Shown: positions 48,368 through 59,859 of the stretch, in pieces
How positions within the stretch are numbered: position 1 is the stretch's first letter
Layout: each line of letters opens with the position of its first letter
Source: Macrotrachela quadricornifera
Lineage: Eukaryota; Rotifera; Eurotatoria; Philodinida; Philodinidae
DNA length: 64,000 bases
NCBI GenBank assembly: GCA_022393335.1
Contig: JAJEKB010019334.1
Coordinates: 16,233 to 80,232 of the forward strand
Direction: 5' to 3'
The notes under the pieces: model-generated
Databases searched by the model: none
What the model saw: the letters and a program-made list of their open reading frames with translations, nothing else
Told to the model about the DNA's origin: nothing
Position numbers and translations under genes: made by a program

Positions 48368-48825
48368 AATTGTTATTACTTTTCTCTTGTTCTTGTGAAT
48401 TTACTTTTCATTAAATATAGTTATTTTTGTATTTAATTAAATCAATATCTGTTCTATGATTGAGAAATATGATTTGAATTTCTGATAAAACATTGCATGA
48501 ACAAACTAATCAGGAATTTTCGTTTTATATAGTTATCTTTTCATGATCGAAAATTAAAATTTAAACAAAACCAACATTCCATTTGAATTTCAAAATAAAC
48601 GACAATCTCTTAGGTGGTTTCACAAAAAAAGAAGGTATTTTTGAAAAATACTGTTCTTCTAACGAAAAATTGAGACAAAATAATGTTTGACTCACAGCCT
48701 CAATTAAGTCAAATGATCCACTCCTCTATTATGCTTAGGATGGTACATCTACTGTACTTGTACAGTTACGTAACTAAATAAATTAAATGTGCCTCCCCTA
48801 CTCGTAGCCCCGTTAACGACTAGTA
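48368..48825. other. Intergenic region after the P450 gene
   Basis: P450 3' region with no recognised feature. Confidence 0.45.
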
Positions 48826-49797
48826 CAACGTGCGTATATGTTGTCTTTCAGCAAACTAGTATTTTTTTCAAATTTTTTGTTGATCGTCTTCAGTGCCACA
48901 ACAACTAGCTCAAAATTATATGTGTTTTTAAAAAATCTGATGTATTTTTCAATAATAATTACTTTTTAATATTCACTACATCTATGTATTCAAGGTAAGT
49001 TTTCTTTTTATCATAAATTGATTATATTAAATTCTGCTCTCTATAGATCGACAAGCGACACAGAAGAATGTCTGTTTTTTTATTGAATAGTATTTAAGTA
49101 TTAAACAATATATTTTATTTATTTCAGCTAATCGCAATAAATGGTTACTAATCGGAACCATCATTGGTATTTCATTACTGCTTGCATTTGTCCTATGTAC
49201 TGTATGATATTGGTCGTCTTCAACTTTCTGATTGTCAATGACCATTTGAATTTTATCACATCGAATCTACCAACCAAACAAAAGATTATCCATCCAATAA
49301 AACAATTATACCTTCTGTCATTCAAGATTCATCATTATCATTGAATAACGAAAATAGAAAGAAGAATTTATGATACGATCATGAATATGCCACGAAGTCT
49401 TTGAAAGATCAATCAAATGATTGTTCAGACAAAATTCGTACTATATGAATGAAATCAAAGTGAGTGACTATTTCTCCATTTTAATTAAGAATTTCGTCTT
49501 CAGTATTCACAGACACAAGCATGACTTTTAATTATTGTCAAACAAATTAAATTTCGTATTATAATCATGCAAATAATTATCATTAACAGTTTTTTTTCCT
49601 CATGAAATCAATTTATTCGAATGAGAGAAGACTATCTCTTTACGACACAACAATCTGTGATAACATCTGAAAAGTAATGATCGGTTTTGATACAAGATAC
49701 CATGAATGATGGTTTCTCTGTATGTGAATCAAATTCTTTATAGGTTGCTGGAACGGTTTGCATACCGTTTTCAGTTTCAAAGTTATCATTAATTATA
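48826..49797 (+). pseudogene. Decayed duplicate of the stalked receptor's 3' half
   Basis: It aligns with 35035-36352: end of the mucin stalk, the tiny exons, introns in the same places (TTCAAGGTAAGTTTTCTTTT is shared), the membrane-helix exon (NRNKWLLIGTIIGISLLLAF), the cytoplasmic tail and the 3' flank. Retained introns show a DNA-level duplication rather than retrocopying. Damage includes loss of part of the Cys-rich juxtamembrane exon and its intron, stops in the tail (for example TGA replacing codons near 49370 and 49447) and a deletion of roughly 200 bp in the 3' flank. No promoter, signal peptide or ectodomain is present. Confidence 0.88.
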
Positions 49798-51075
49798 ACT
49801 CTCTAATCATGTTGCTCTGTGTTACTCATATATTCTACACTTTGATGTTTTCTTTTAATTGAATGCCGTCAGTCAAACTAGAGGTTTAAATGACTGGTCT
49901 TTGCCAGGAATTATCAATTCAAAAAAAAAACGAAACATCCAGATTTTTTTTTGGCTAAATCGTTTGACAGTAAATTTTGAGTATGTGGTTGTTTTTCATG
50001 TTACAAAAATGTCACAACTGTTTTAGGAGTTAAAGATCAAAACAATTGGAATATAGTACTTCATTTCAACAAATAATAAAAGTCGAAACAAAGAATAACT
50101 CAATTAACTAGCCACACTGTACCAATTTGATAATTTTCAATGGATTACAACTACAAGCGAAACTTCAATATCATATTTCACGATATTGGCAGGTTTTCTG
50201 ATTGTATTATCAAATTCGTCACGTATTTTGTGTTCAATTAATAAATGCATGGTCTCACTGAAAGACATAACGATAATAATGTATTACGTCATCGATATTC
50301 ATCTCACTTATCGAACACTGCACTTGCAATCATTATTATTTAGATCAGTGAAGTGAGTAAACATGTGAGAAATCTATGGTAAGATTAACTTTTTGCATTA
50401 TCTAATGTAGATTTATGCTAAAAAAACCGATCCTTATCATTATTTTATCTTTGCATTTCTGACTATACCTTGTTGCATTAGTTTAAATAGTTGATTTGCT
50501 TTTTTTTGAAATTATTACCTACTATCATTCAGTTGCTCGAGTAATATTGAATCGAAAATACAAATATATGATCAGTGGATTAGATTAATTTAAAAGTTAG
50601 ATTTCGAGTGTATGGTAGAATTTAATTTGAAGAAATTGATACATTCTCACAATAATGATGAGTTTTTTGTTTTTGATCTCGGTTTTATATAATCAATCAT
50701 TGGTAATTCTTCTAGGAAAAAATCAATGGATTTGTATAAGAATGCTTTTTGTTTTTCATATTTGAGATATTTCTTCTTTGCATCAATTTTCAAGATCAAA
50801 TAAAAAATTTCTTAAGTCCATCAAGAATCACGCAAGCTCTAATTTAGATTCCAACAGCATTATTTGTACTCAAGATTTGAGTGCAAAAAGAATTGGTAAT
50901 CACGTGCTCAATTTGCGATGCGTTTCAAAACATACTGTTTACTGAAAGGAGTGTAAGATCTTACAGTAACCCTATCAAGTCTTATTTGCATATTATTATT
51001 TTCATTTTTTTCTTGATTATATTTATTTTGGATGAAATGCACTTATCTTTTGCACTGCATCTTATTAAAAATCGG
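49798..51075. other. Intergenic region upstream of CVNH gene 1
   Basis: No gene was recognised. Similarity to the second CVNH locus begins at about 50980 and continues through the promoter. Confidence 0.45.
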
Positions 51076-51085
51076 TATATAAAAA
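51076..51085 (+). promoter_or_regulatory. TATA box of CVNH gene 1
   Basis: TATATAAAAA followed by GCAGTGAAAACATTA lies 64-73 bp upstream of the ATG. The paralogous locus has TAAATAAAAAGCAGCGGAAA at the same place, so the element is conserved in position. Confidence 0.55.
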
Positions 51086-51148
51086 GCAGTGAAAACATTA
51101 CATTCTTCACGCAGGAGAACACACACACATACATTTTTTTCTCGTAGC

Positions 51149-51460
51149 ATGAGTGCTTTCGACCAATCAAGTTGCAGTATTACTCTCAATGGAACTATTC
51201 TATCGGCAACATGCAAAAAAGCAGATGGTAGAACTGATTCACACTCAACACTTGATTTGAATTCTGCCATTGCTAATGATAATGGTCAACTTGTTCCTCG
51301 TCATGGTGGAAATTTTGGCGCATCATGCACAAATATTATATTGACAAATGGCAGCTTACTGACATGCACGGCAAGCAAAGCGGATGGTTCGAAGGTTAAT
51401 GCTCAAATCGATCTATCAACTTTTATTGCTAATATTGATGGACAATTACGTGCCAGCTAA
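51149..51460 (+). CDS. Cyanovirin-N homologue (CVNH) protein, copy 1
   Basis: Intronless, 103 residues, no signal peptide. It is a full CVNH domain. Each half has the pattern C-x-I-x-L-N-G-x-x-L-x-x-x-C, giving cysteines at 9, 22, 60 and 73, close to the 8/22/58/73 spacing of cyanovirin-N. LDLNSAIANDNG and IDLSTFIANIDG are the paired signature segments. Characterised CVNH proteins bind high-mannose glycans. The ligand here is unknown, and without a signal peptide the protein should be cytosolic or released non-classically. An acceptor-like CTCGTAG ends 1 bp before the ATG, so the mRNA may be trans-spliced. CVNH genes are common in fungi, some plants and bacteria but rare in animals, which suggests horizontal acquisition. 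GC content is somewhat above the flanks. Confidence 0.93.
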   Translation: MSAFDQSSCSITLNGTILSATCKKADGRTDSHSTLDLNSAIANDNGQLVPRHGGNFGASCTNIILTNGSLLTCTASKADGSKVNAQIDLSTFIANIDGQLRAS

Positions 51461-54400
51461 TTATATGTCATTTCATTCAAATTGAAAGACAGAACTTAGA
51501 TTACACTTTTTTTATAGATCATTTTTCAATTTTCTAAATAAACAGTATTTTTTCTTTCCAAGGCAAGATAATTCATGACTCTTGTGTAAACAGAAACCAA
51601 ATTAAATTTGATTTTAACAATTTGATTAGTCAATAAACTCTCTCATTTTATTGCCTAGTAAATAACACAAATATATATTAGATTTTGTTGCCTCTTTTGT
51701 TTCTGAAACGAACTTAATTGTAAGATGAAATAACCTTGCTTTATTCAATCATTTTGTGTAAATATTATACATGTTTGAACGGTAGCACATGAAGAATAAT
51801 TGATGTCATCAGCATAAACAAAGATTGAGTTCGTTGTAGAGACATACTCAAGAACGAAGAAAAAGCACTTTATTTATTGATGTGTAATAATGAGAAACCT
51901 TTTGTTGGCATAGCTACATGGTTATGAAATATTATATTCTTAATATAATGACTATTATTCATATGTCAGCATGAATAAAAAATGAAAACACAGTGCATTT
52001 TCATTACATTTCGCAATATGCAATTATAGAACACAACAAACATTTTCGTAAGATCAAGCGAAAAAGTGCATTTTTGCTTTGTTTCAAACAACGATTCCAT
52101 CTAAAAATACCACAATAATATGAAATTGAAAAGTAAATTGAAAGACATATCTGTGTTTTATCTCCGATAAATGAATAGATTCAAAATACAAATTGAGTTC
52201 TATCCATTAAAATTTGAATGCTCCTAGAATGAATACTTACTAAAGGATTACTATTGACTCCTTAGAGATACTGCAAGTATCCAAAGTCTGTCGAAATTTT
52301 GTCTGTTTGAGGAAAAAAAACATATTGGAAGGGGTATTTTGAAGTGTTTCAATAGAGAAAAATTCATCATAATAACATTTTTGACTACTGATGATGAAAC
52401 ATTTTGAACTGCCCAATCGATTTTGAGTTGAAAATCAATGTATAAGATAGATCTGAGCGAGATATGAAAAATCTCAAAAATATAAAGCTCTTTAAGCCTT
52501 CTGCTCAGACTGAAAAATATGTTTTGTTTTAGAATTTTTTCTACAGATTATGCTTCTCTTCTTTCATTATTTGTTCCTCTTTTTAGTCACAGTCAATAAA
52601 AGAAATAGAGTGACAACAACATGAAAAAAAACAAGAAACTTGTCAACATATGCTGATGATCGAAGCTTGATTTTCGATTGTCTGCCTCTACTTTTGAGCC
52701 AAAATATAAATAAATTATTGATATTGACACAGGTTTATTATGATCGATATTTAATAATTATTAATTGATTTTACATTAGTTTTTTTTTTGTAACAACTTT
52801 TAAATTCCTTTAATAATGAAGAATAAGTAATAATAAGTGATTATTTCTTATAGTTAATGGTCAAATGACTTTTAGTACAATGGCCTCAAATTCAGAGTCA
52901 ATGGTTCTCTAGTATCTTTCAAGTCTCTCTTAGATCTTAATCCAAGTTTATCTAGCATGACGAAATCAGATCCCAGATTAGCTTATATCTTGTTGTTAAT
53001 ATTTGGTATGTATCAGATTTATTCCTGTTTCTAAAACGATTCATCAAATTTATCGAAAGATTGAGGAACTGGATCTATGCTTTCTTTCAATACGTTTGAT
53101 CGGTAATGTTTGTTTCTGTGAAAGACTATTCTATGTTGCAGGAACATTAAAATACGCTGGTCTGTATTCCTGTTCATCTGTATAGTAGTGCTATCACTAT
53201 CTTCGATGCACGACCATTCAAAATGTTGAGAAATTTAGCTGTTTAATTTAGTAGGAATCGATACTAGCTTGATCTTAATACAAGGAATCGAATCTTTTGC
53301 GAAGAAAACAACATTAATCGCTCTCATCCTTCTTTTTTTTTCAAATAGTACTTTATACTTTTATATTAGTTTCGTCGCGATTGTCTGGTAAATTATTTTC
53401 TGGTTTTATTTTATTTCCTCTGGTTTATTATTAATTACGTGTGAGTTTGTTGTGCATATTTATAGAGAAGATCTTATGATAAGTAATGTAAAAAGTTAGA
53501 ACTCGATTACGTCACACTTTTTTATGTCGATTATGTCGTTGACATATTATCTACAATTGGGCATCTATATGAAAGATTAAAAACGTATTACTACCATTTA
53601 GAAGTTGATGAAGGCTCTGAAATATATTGCAATACTCCACAATTGTCTAAACATAAGCTTTAACGCTTGTGCAGTGTCTTTTTTGTTTATGAGAAACTAT
53701 ATGAAAGCAGTCTTGTGACTGGGGTTTTATTGTCAAGAAACAGACTCATTGGTATTCAAATCTACGCTCACTATTGTCTTGGAAAAATGTATTTAACTTT
53801 TACAAAAGGATATGAAGTGCGAAATTACATGTATAAATGGAAGCGACTAGCCGCTGATAACACAGGCTCATTGAATATACGAATCCGAGAAAATTTAGCA
53901 TATTTTATTTTTAGACAGTTGCGCAAGGTTTTTATTAGAGTGGAAATTAAGTATAACGATGACTTTTTAGAATGATCGTGAAATCAAAACTACAACGAAT
54001 AGTTTACATCGGAGTCTGATTTTTATAATTCACGTTGAGCATACTACTACTTTGGATACAGAAATTTTTCGCAAGAAAGCAGACAGTGTCGATAAAAAAA
54101 GAATTTATAGACAACTTGTCGATCGATCAAATCCTATTCGTTTAAATTGTATTCGAAACAAGTAAAAACCGGAAAGTTTCTTCTCAAGACCAATTCTAAG
54201 AACAATTTTTTTTGCAGAAAGACAACGCTCTAAAGGTACCTTCAATGGAAAATATCACTAGCCAGTGTGTATAAAATTAGCTCCTATGCAGATAAAAGAA
54301 CCAGACATTTTTTTCTGACCCTATAACACTCAAATCAACCCGTGGATGAATCGTACTTTCCTTCTAACCACTTCACCTATTATGTAAAAGTACTATTTCA

Positions 54401-56808
54401 CTACTACTGTATTTTTCACGATTTTCTTTCATATGATCTTTGTTCTTTGATATCTGTTGGCAAATAGAAAACTTCTATATTAATTTTATATTTTAATTAA
54501 CTATTCATCATATATGGACACTATTTGTTGCTTGTATACTTAAGTTTTCTTCCATACTATATGCACTTCGTCATCTTTCATGCCTTTGAGGAGTATATCC
54601 ACTAAATAATGGGAAATACAAATAAATTTATAATAAACTACCATGATAAGCAGTTATTCGACATTGTTTTAACAACAGAACGTTATAACCACAAGGATTG
54701 AGCAAAAATATAAAGGACTCCAAGACAAATTTTAACTTAATAAGGAAGTTTCATGTAAAAGTTGTTATAGCTCTGACTGAAACGTATAATGTTCTTCTAT
54801 TATAACAAAAATATTTTATTTCTCTGCTATCATTAAGATCTGTTTAGAACTACAAACAAATAGTAGATAAGCTTTTACTTCAATTGATAATCAAAATATA
54901 TACAAGAATATAGCAAATCCTATCAACAATCTAAATACTAATTATTCATCTGATAAGAAGTAACTTTACTAACATCAATCTACCGATGAGATGTTTATGA
55001 AATTGTGATGAAATGGTAAGTTTTGATTGTCAGTCGTGAACCTTTTATCTATACATTATTTGGTCTAATTGATTATCATCTTGTTCACTCAATATTTTTA
55101 ACATTACCAGCATTCTTGTTAACTATGAGTAAAAGCAGCTTGATTGTGCTGATACTATTTACATCAAAGAAGAAAGGCATAAAATTCAGTTTTGTGTTAC
55201 AAAATGAGTTAAAGAGAATATTCAAAAGCTCAAATCGATCTTTACTGATAAGCAAATTTTTAGAATATAGCCAATTTCACTCCTAGTTTTAAGCTTTCCG
55301 AGAAATGTTGGCTAGGAAGGAATTTTAAAAGAACATAGATTTTGTTGGAGAATCGATAGAGTTTTAACTTTGATAAGTGAAATTATACTTAGACTATTAC
55401 TATAGGATCTGGATATAGCATTCGTTTTAGTGAAACACGAACATCTCAGGAGAAGAGTGAAGATATTGGAGTGTGAATTTAATTGAATCATAACAGTACG
55501 AAAGTACCAATTTCGATAGGTTATCCTATCATTATTTTGTTTAAAATCATTAATGAATTCGGAGCTTTTGAGTTTGAAAGGAATGCGCTATAAAATGGTA
55601 GCAAACAATAATGCTCTTCACTATGACAATCTCGAGTGGGAGTGGAATTCTATAAACTAGATTTTGTAGTGCAATTATACCAGGTTTTATCAGGGAGAGC
55701 TACACGACATTACGGAATCACGAATCGAGGATTTCTCCAACGTTTAAGTGGAAGTAAAATTTCTACATTCAGACTAAAAAAGGTACAAATTTAAATCAGT
55801 ATATCTTTCGTAAAATACAGTAGCATTTTCGTAGCTTTCAGAATAGGATTAGCGAAACTAAAGAATGAACACTGCTTTTGGTACATTGTCGAGTTCCTAC
55901 AGAAAAACTAAACATACGAGAAGTAACCCTATGATCGAATTTTTTCGGAATCTGACAATTACATAAGGGTTCAATTGAAATTGTTTCATCTGAGATGTAA
56001 TCTCACAAATGATCTAGATGGAATGAGAAAAAAAGTGTTTTGGAATTTTTGGACATACGGTTTGAGCTATCCAAACTAAAAAAGTATCATTTTTATAGAG
56101 CTCATGAAGTCGTATTCAGAACAAGTATAGGAGTCTTTGAAAATGTCTCTAAACTAATCGTCGATGAGTCTGCTCGAAATGGCTGTTTCATTCACCTCCA
56201 TTAAATATACACGTGTGCTTTTTCTTGCTTATCGAGTAAAGAATGGATAAACAAGACAAATTGTATGATGCAGCGTCGTGAAAAAATAAAACATACGCGA
56301 AAGACCTTCATCCGTGCACGTCTTGTCACGGTTCATTAAGCCAGATATATAAGCATTACTTGAAAAAACGCACTCATTTCACTGAATATAAATAAGCAAT
56401 ATATCTTTTTGCTACCTACATACATCGAAACAATATTGATACATTCTACTATTAATTATTAACGTAAGTGTATTTAGTTGTCTATATACTGATTTGCCTA
56501 CCTCACGGAACACTTCAGACATCAGTATTTATTTCGAAATTCGAAGGAGACGTTCATGTCATATTAAAGAGCAAACTCGAACTTTGTTCATTGTAATGTA
56601 TTTTGTCTTATTTTAAAACTACTCATACATCTAAATGGCAAAATTCAAACATTTGCTATCAAATGTAATGTAAATTATCATGTATGATCTTTCCTTGATG
56701 AAAGAATATATTTTAGTAAGATTTAATAGGATTCTAGAAAAACGCCTATATGATAAATGTATAATTGACCACTGAGAAGAAACTATGTGGAATCTTGAAT
56801 ATTTCTTG
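51461..56808. other. Long anonymous non-coding stretch
   Basis: The first roughly 490 bp (to about 51950) form the duplicated 3' flank of CVNH copy 1, with an AATAAA at 51536-51541. Beyond that no conserved protein, RNA gene or array was recognised. Short open frames (53667-53975 and 55023-55286) have no domain and no splice context. A partial foldback-core word (GATGCAGCGTCGTGAAAA) occurs near 56268. Confidence 0.5.
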
Positions 56809-59160
56809 ATTGATTTCGTTACTGTTGCAGCACTCCTTTTATTGTAGTCACAATGACAAACTCGAAGAGTACCGCTACTGCTATCCTCGATGTAACTTAC
56901 AAATACCACAATTGTACATCGTGAATCCGATCTCTTTCTCGATTATGTCGGTCCCTATCTCCCATCTGAAACAGTCATTTTTAACTCAGACATTTTTCCG
57001 AAGACCGTTCACACATGGCACTTTCTACCTCTGGAATCAGCCGCAAAAAATCTTTTACGTGTAACAACTCTTTCACGAACTAAACGATTCATTTCATTAA
57101 TCATCAGTTTGGTTATGAGTATGATCGACCTAAATAATTCGTCTGAAATAGGACTCCTGATAATCACTAGTTTCTTTGCAGTTCCCCGTCCTAATTAAAC
57201 CCCATGCCTCATTTACAAATTAATCACTATTCCATTTCTCCACAAAAAAACGACACCCTCCAGCTAGCCTAGATCTCTCGATGTTTAGGCATGGACGCAT
57301 CAAGCAGCATCATCATCGAGTAGTACGAACAAGAGGGTCTCGGATGTGACTTCATCTTGATGACAACATGCTGAGACATCTGACTATTTCGTTCGCTAGT
57401 AAATAACACTTGCCTAGGAGAAATCTTAGGCCGGTTTCCTCTAATACAATGTCTTACGATTTTCGTCCATCCGACACCCTTTTTTCTCAAGCAGCTACGT
57501 GATAACTTTTGGAACGCGTCATCTCCACAACCTTTGTATTGTGTAACGACCCTACGCACAGAACTTCCTACACTTTCCTACCAAATTTCCAGTCTCAACG
57601 AGCAACTCATCCCCCACTTGTAGTACTTGTCAATGTCACTCCTGGTTTCTCTTTTACGGACCTTCCATTACAAAAAGCCGCTCTATCAGTTGTGATTCTA
57701 TACTACAACACCCTGTTCTGTAGTAACATATCCGCACTGGACGTACATCGTCACATTACTAGTAATAACACCTGGTCTAAAACAAGGTTCATCGGACGAG
57801 AACTACAACACATTCTTCACCTATCCAAACAACCACTTCTCACTCCTAATGTTCTCCTATCCGACCCAACGTACATATCCTCATCCGTAATAGTTCTCTT
57901 AGTGTGCATAATAATATTGGCCACTATCATTTCGATCCGATATATCCTTCGATGTTGCTCCAAACAACTTCTAGAAAGTTTTCGCGTAGTGCTTCCTCTT
58001 CCCTCGATACAGACCATCACTGCTTAACTACGATCCAATTCCACCCAACTATTTATAACCCTCGCTCGTCACCATTAACGATAACTTCTTCCTATAGAAA
58101 ATGTCATGCCTTAACAATCAACTCTACGACTCCATATTCGGACCAATCTGGAATACTCTCAAGGAATTATATACAACAAAATTGGTCACGATCCCATCCA
58201 TCAACACCACACTCTTACTGATATGTGACTGGCTGCGAACTCACTTCTCATCTCATCCGCAAATTGAGAATGCTCTCACAACCGTCAAAATGCTCCAGTC
58301 TACTTCTTCATCGGATTTTCTTTGTGGAAACGACATCAACCCCGATGATGTAGTGCGTCTTACTTGGGATCTTGTCCATTCTCGTCCATCTATTCACCAG
58401 CTATTTTTCGAAATCCTACTCGAAACAAAAGAAAATATATCATCACAAGCCACAATCATGCGCTCCCTTCAGTTAGCTTGGATGCTATCTCCAATAACTG
58501 CCATTGTTGCTAACGCTACTCTCACGTACTCATCACCAAATTCTGAACAAACCAAACCTCCTCCACCACTTATGGACGTGCACCTCGATAATCTCTTACA
58601 ATCATCATCCACAAACACCTCTTCTACTGTTGTTCCCCTTATGTCTTTCTACATTCCCCCACCGCGCCAACTAAATCTGGTCCAACCAAAACGACGCCAT
58701 GCAACATCTCATCCACCTCGGTTATGCAACACTGTCTGCCGTCAACCAACAACGAATTTGATCCATTCACACACCAATCAACAACGACGACGAGCCGACT
58801 TACTTCCATTAACCACGAACAACATCACCACGCCTACTTCACAATCAACAACCACCGTACCGTCAAATAATGATTCATCATCGTCTGATCTTACAACTGT
58901 CTTCAACATAGAACTAACTCAACTACCTTAAACGACTTAAATGTACTTCTCGCTATCCTCGTTCAGAACTATTTGTCTTTAGGTGGCCTTCCCAAAATCT
59001 ACTATCGTTACACATATACTCCAGCTAGTTTGTTTTCTTTTTTTCTATTTTCACACTGTATTGCTTACGCGCATGTTTGTTTATGCTATCTTCTTTTCTT
59101 TTCTCTCGGCCGTTGGCCTCTTTGGTAGATTAGATAGGATTGTAGAAGAGTATACCATCT
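56809..59160 (+). mobile_element. GC-richer intron-free island, possible degraded retroelement
   Basis: Base composition shifts abruptly to about balanced GC with CCA/ACC-rich codons, unlike any other gene here. Two main plus-strand frames were seen. The first, 57509-58027, has no ATG near its start; its C-terminal end has a strong membrane helix (SSSVIVLLVCIIILATIISI) followed by a short basic Cys tail, reminiscent of a viral-type surface glycoprotein terminus. The second, 58101-58931 (276 aa), is helical at first and then Pro/Ser/Thr-rich. A third broken frame lies at 56810-57064. No reverse transcriptase, integrase or terminal repeats were recognised, so the retroelement idea rests on composition, lack of introns, the membrane tail and frame breaks. 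It could instead be another kind of foreign insert. Confidence 0.35.
58101..58931 (+). CDS. Uncharacterised 276-aa open frame in the GC-rich island
   Basis: A long open frame with an ATG start (MSCLNNQLYDSIFGPIWNTL), helical N-terminal half and a low-complexity Thr/Ser/Pro/Asn C-terminal half ending in FNIELTQLP. Codon use (many C-ending codons) differs from every host gene in the window. No domain was recognised and there is no signal peptide. It may be the last frame of the surrounding element or a surviving gene of a foreign insert. Confidence 0.4.
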   Translation: MSCLNNQLYDSIFGPIWNTLKELYTTKLVTIPSINTTLLLICDWLRTHFSSHPQIENALTTVKMLQSTSSSDFLCGNDINPDDVVRLTWDLVHSRPSIHQLFFEILLETKENISSQATIMRSLQLAWMLSPITAIVANATLTYSSPNSEQTKPPPPLMDVHLDNLLQSSSTNTSSTVVPLMSFYIPPPRQLNLVQPKRRHATSHPPRLCNTVCRQPTTNLIHSHTNQQRRRADLLPLTTNNITTPTSQSTTTVPSNNDSSSSDLTTVFNIELTQLP

Positions 59161-59859
59161 AGGACGGATACACAAAATTTAGCGTTAGATAACAAATACG
59201 ACGATAATGACAATAACATAACAAAAATATCTCAGTGTTTTCATTAAAGTTAGCCGATCATATTACAAAAGAAGTTAGGACAAAATGCATGGATTGAAAC
59301 GAGTGTTCACCCCATTTAAAATATTTGCGTCTGTTTTTGAAGTACAGAAAACTCTATTTTAGCCCTTACGTAGTATTATGCACAAAATTTTAGGAGGCGA
59401 ATTTCGCAACAATCCATCATAGACTTTTTCGTGTATGATAGAGAGAATGAAACAGCCAATCATACTAAAGACAGGAATGGGTAGTTTGCTATTGGCTCCC
59501 TAACGTCATATAAGAGAGAGATAGGTGCAAGTTCTGAAACACATATGAGATGTTTTTGAAAAGTTTGGCTATGTTGACGATGAAAATATACCGATGACTT
59601 CGGAATAAGCTTTCTTTCTAAGTATGTAGTGATCCATTTTAATTCTATTAGAAAAGACTCAACGAATCCGTTGCATTCGAGCTATTTGTTTGTATGTTAT
59701 TATTTCAATTTCTTTTCTTGAATATATTCGTCTTGGACGAAGTACACTTTAATTTTGTGCTTCATTTTATTAAAAAATCAGTAAATAAAAAGCAGCGGAA
59801 ACATTATATTCTTCACTCAGAATAACATACACATATACGCATACATTTTCTCTTGTAGT
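59161..59859. other. Intergenic region upstream of CVNH gene 2
   Basis: Similarity to the CVNH 1 upstream region begins at about 59690 (TTATTTCAATTT...GAATATATTCGTCTTGGACGA). The TATA-position element TAAATAAAAA lies at 59782-59791. Otherwise nothing was recognised. Confidence 0.45.

Noticed and set aside
53667..55286. Open frames at 53667-53975 and 55023-55286
   Set aside because: No domain, no matching splice sites, and codon use not like neighbouring genes.
57817..58020. Minus-strand open frames within the GC-rich island
   Set aside because: Codon pattern and length favour the plus-strand frames. The short shared KLSRSCL peptide in two minus-strand frames looks coincidental.
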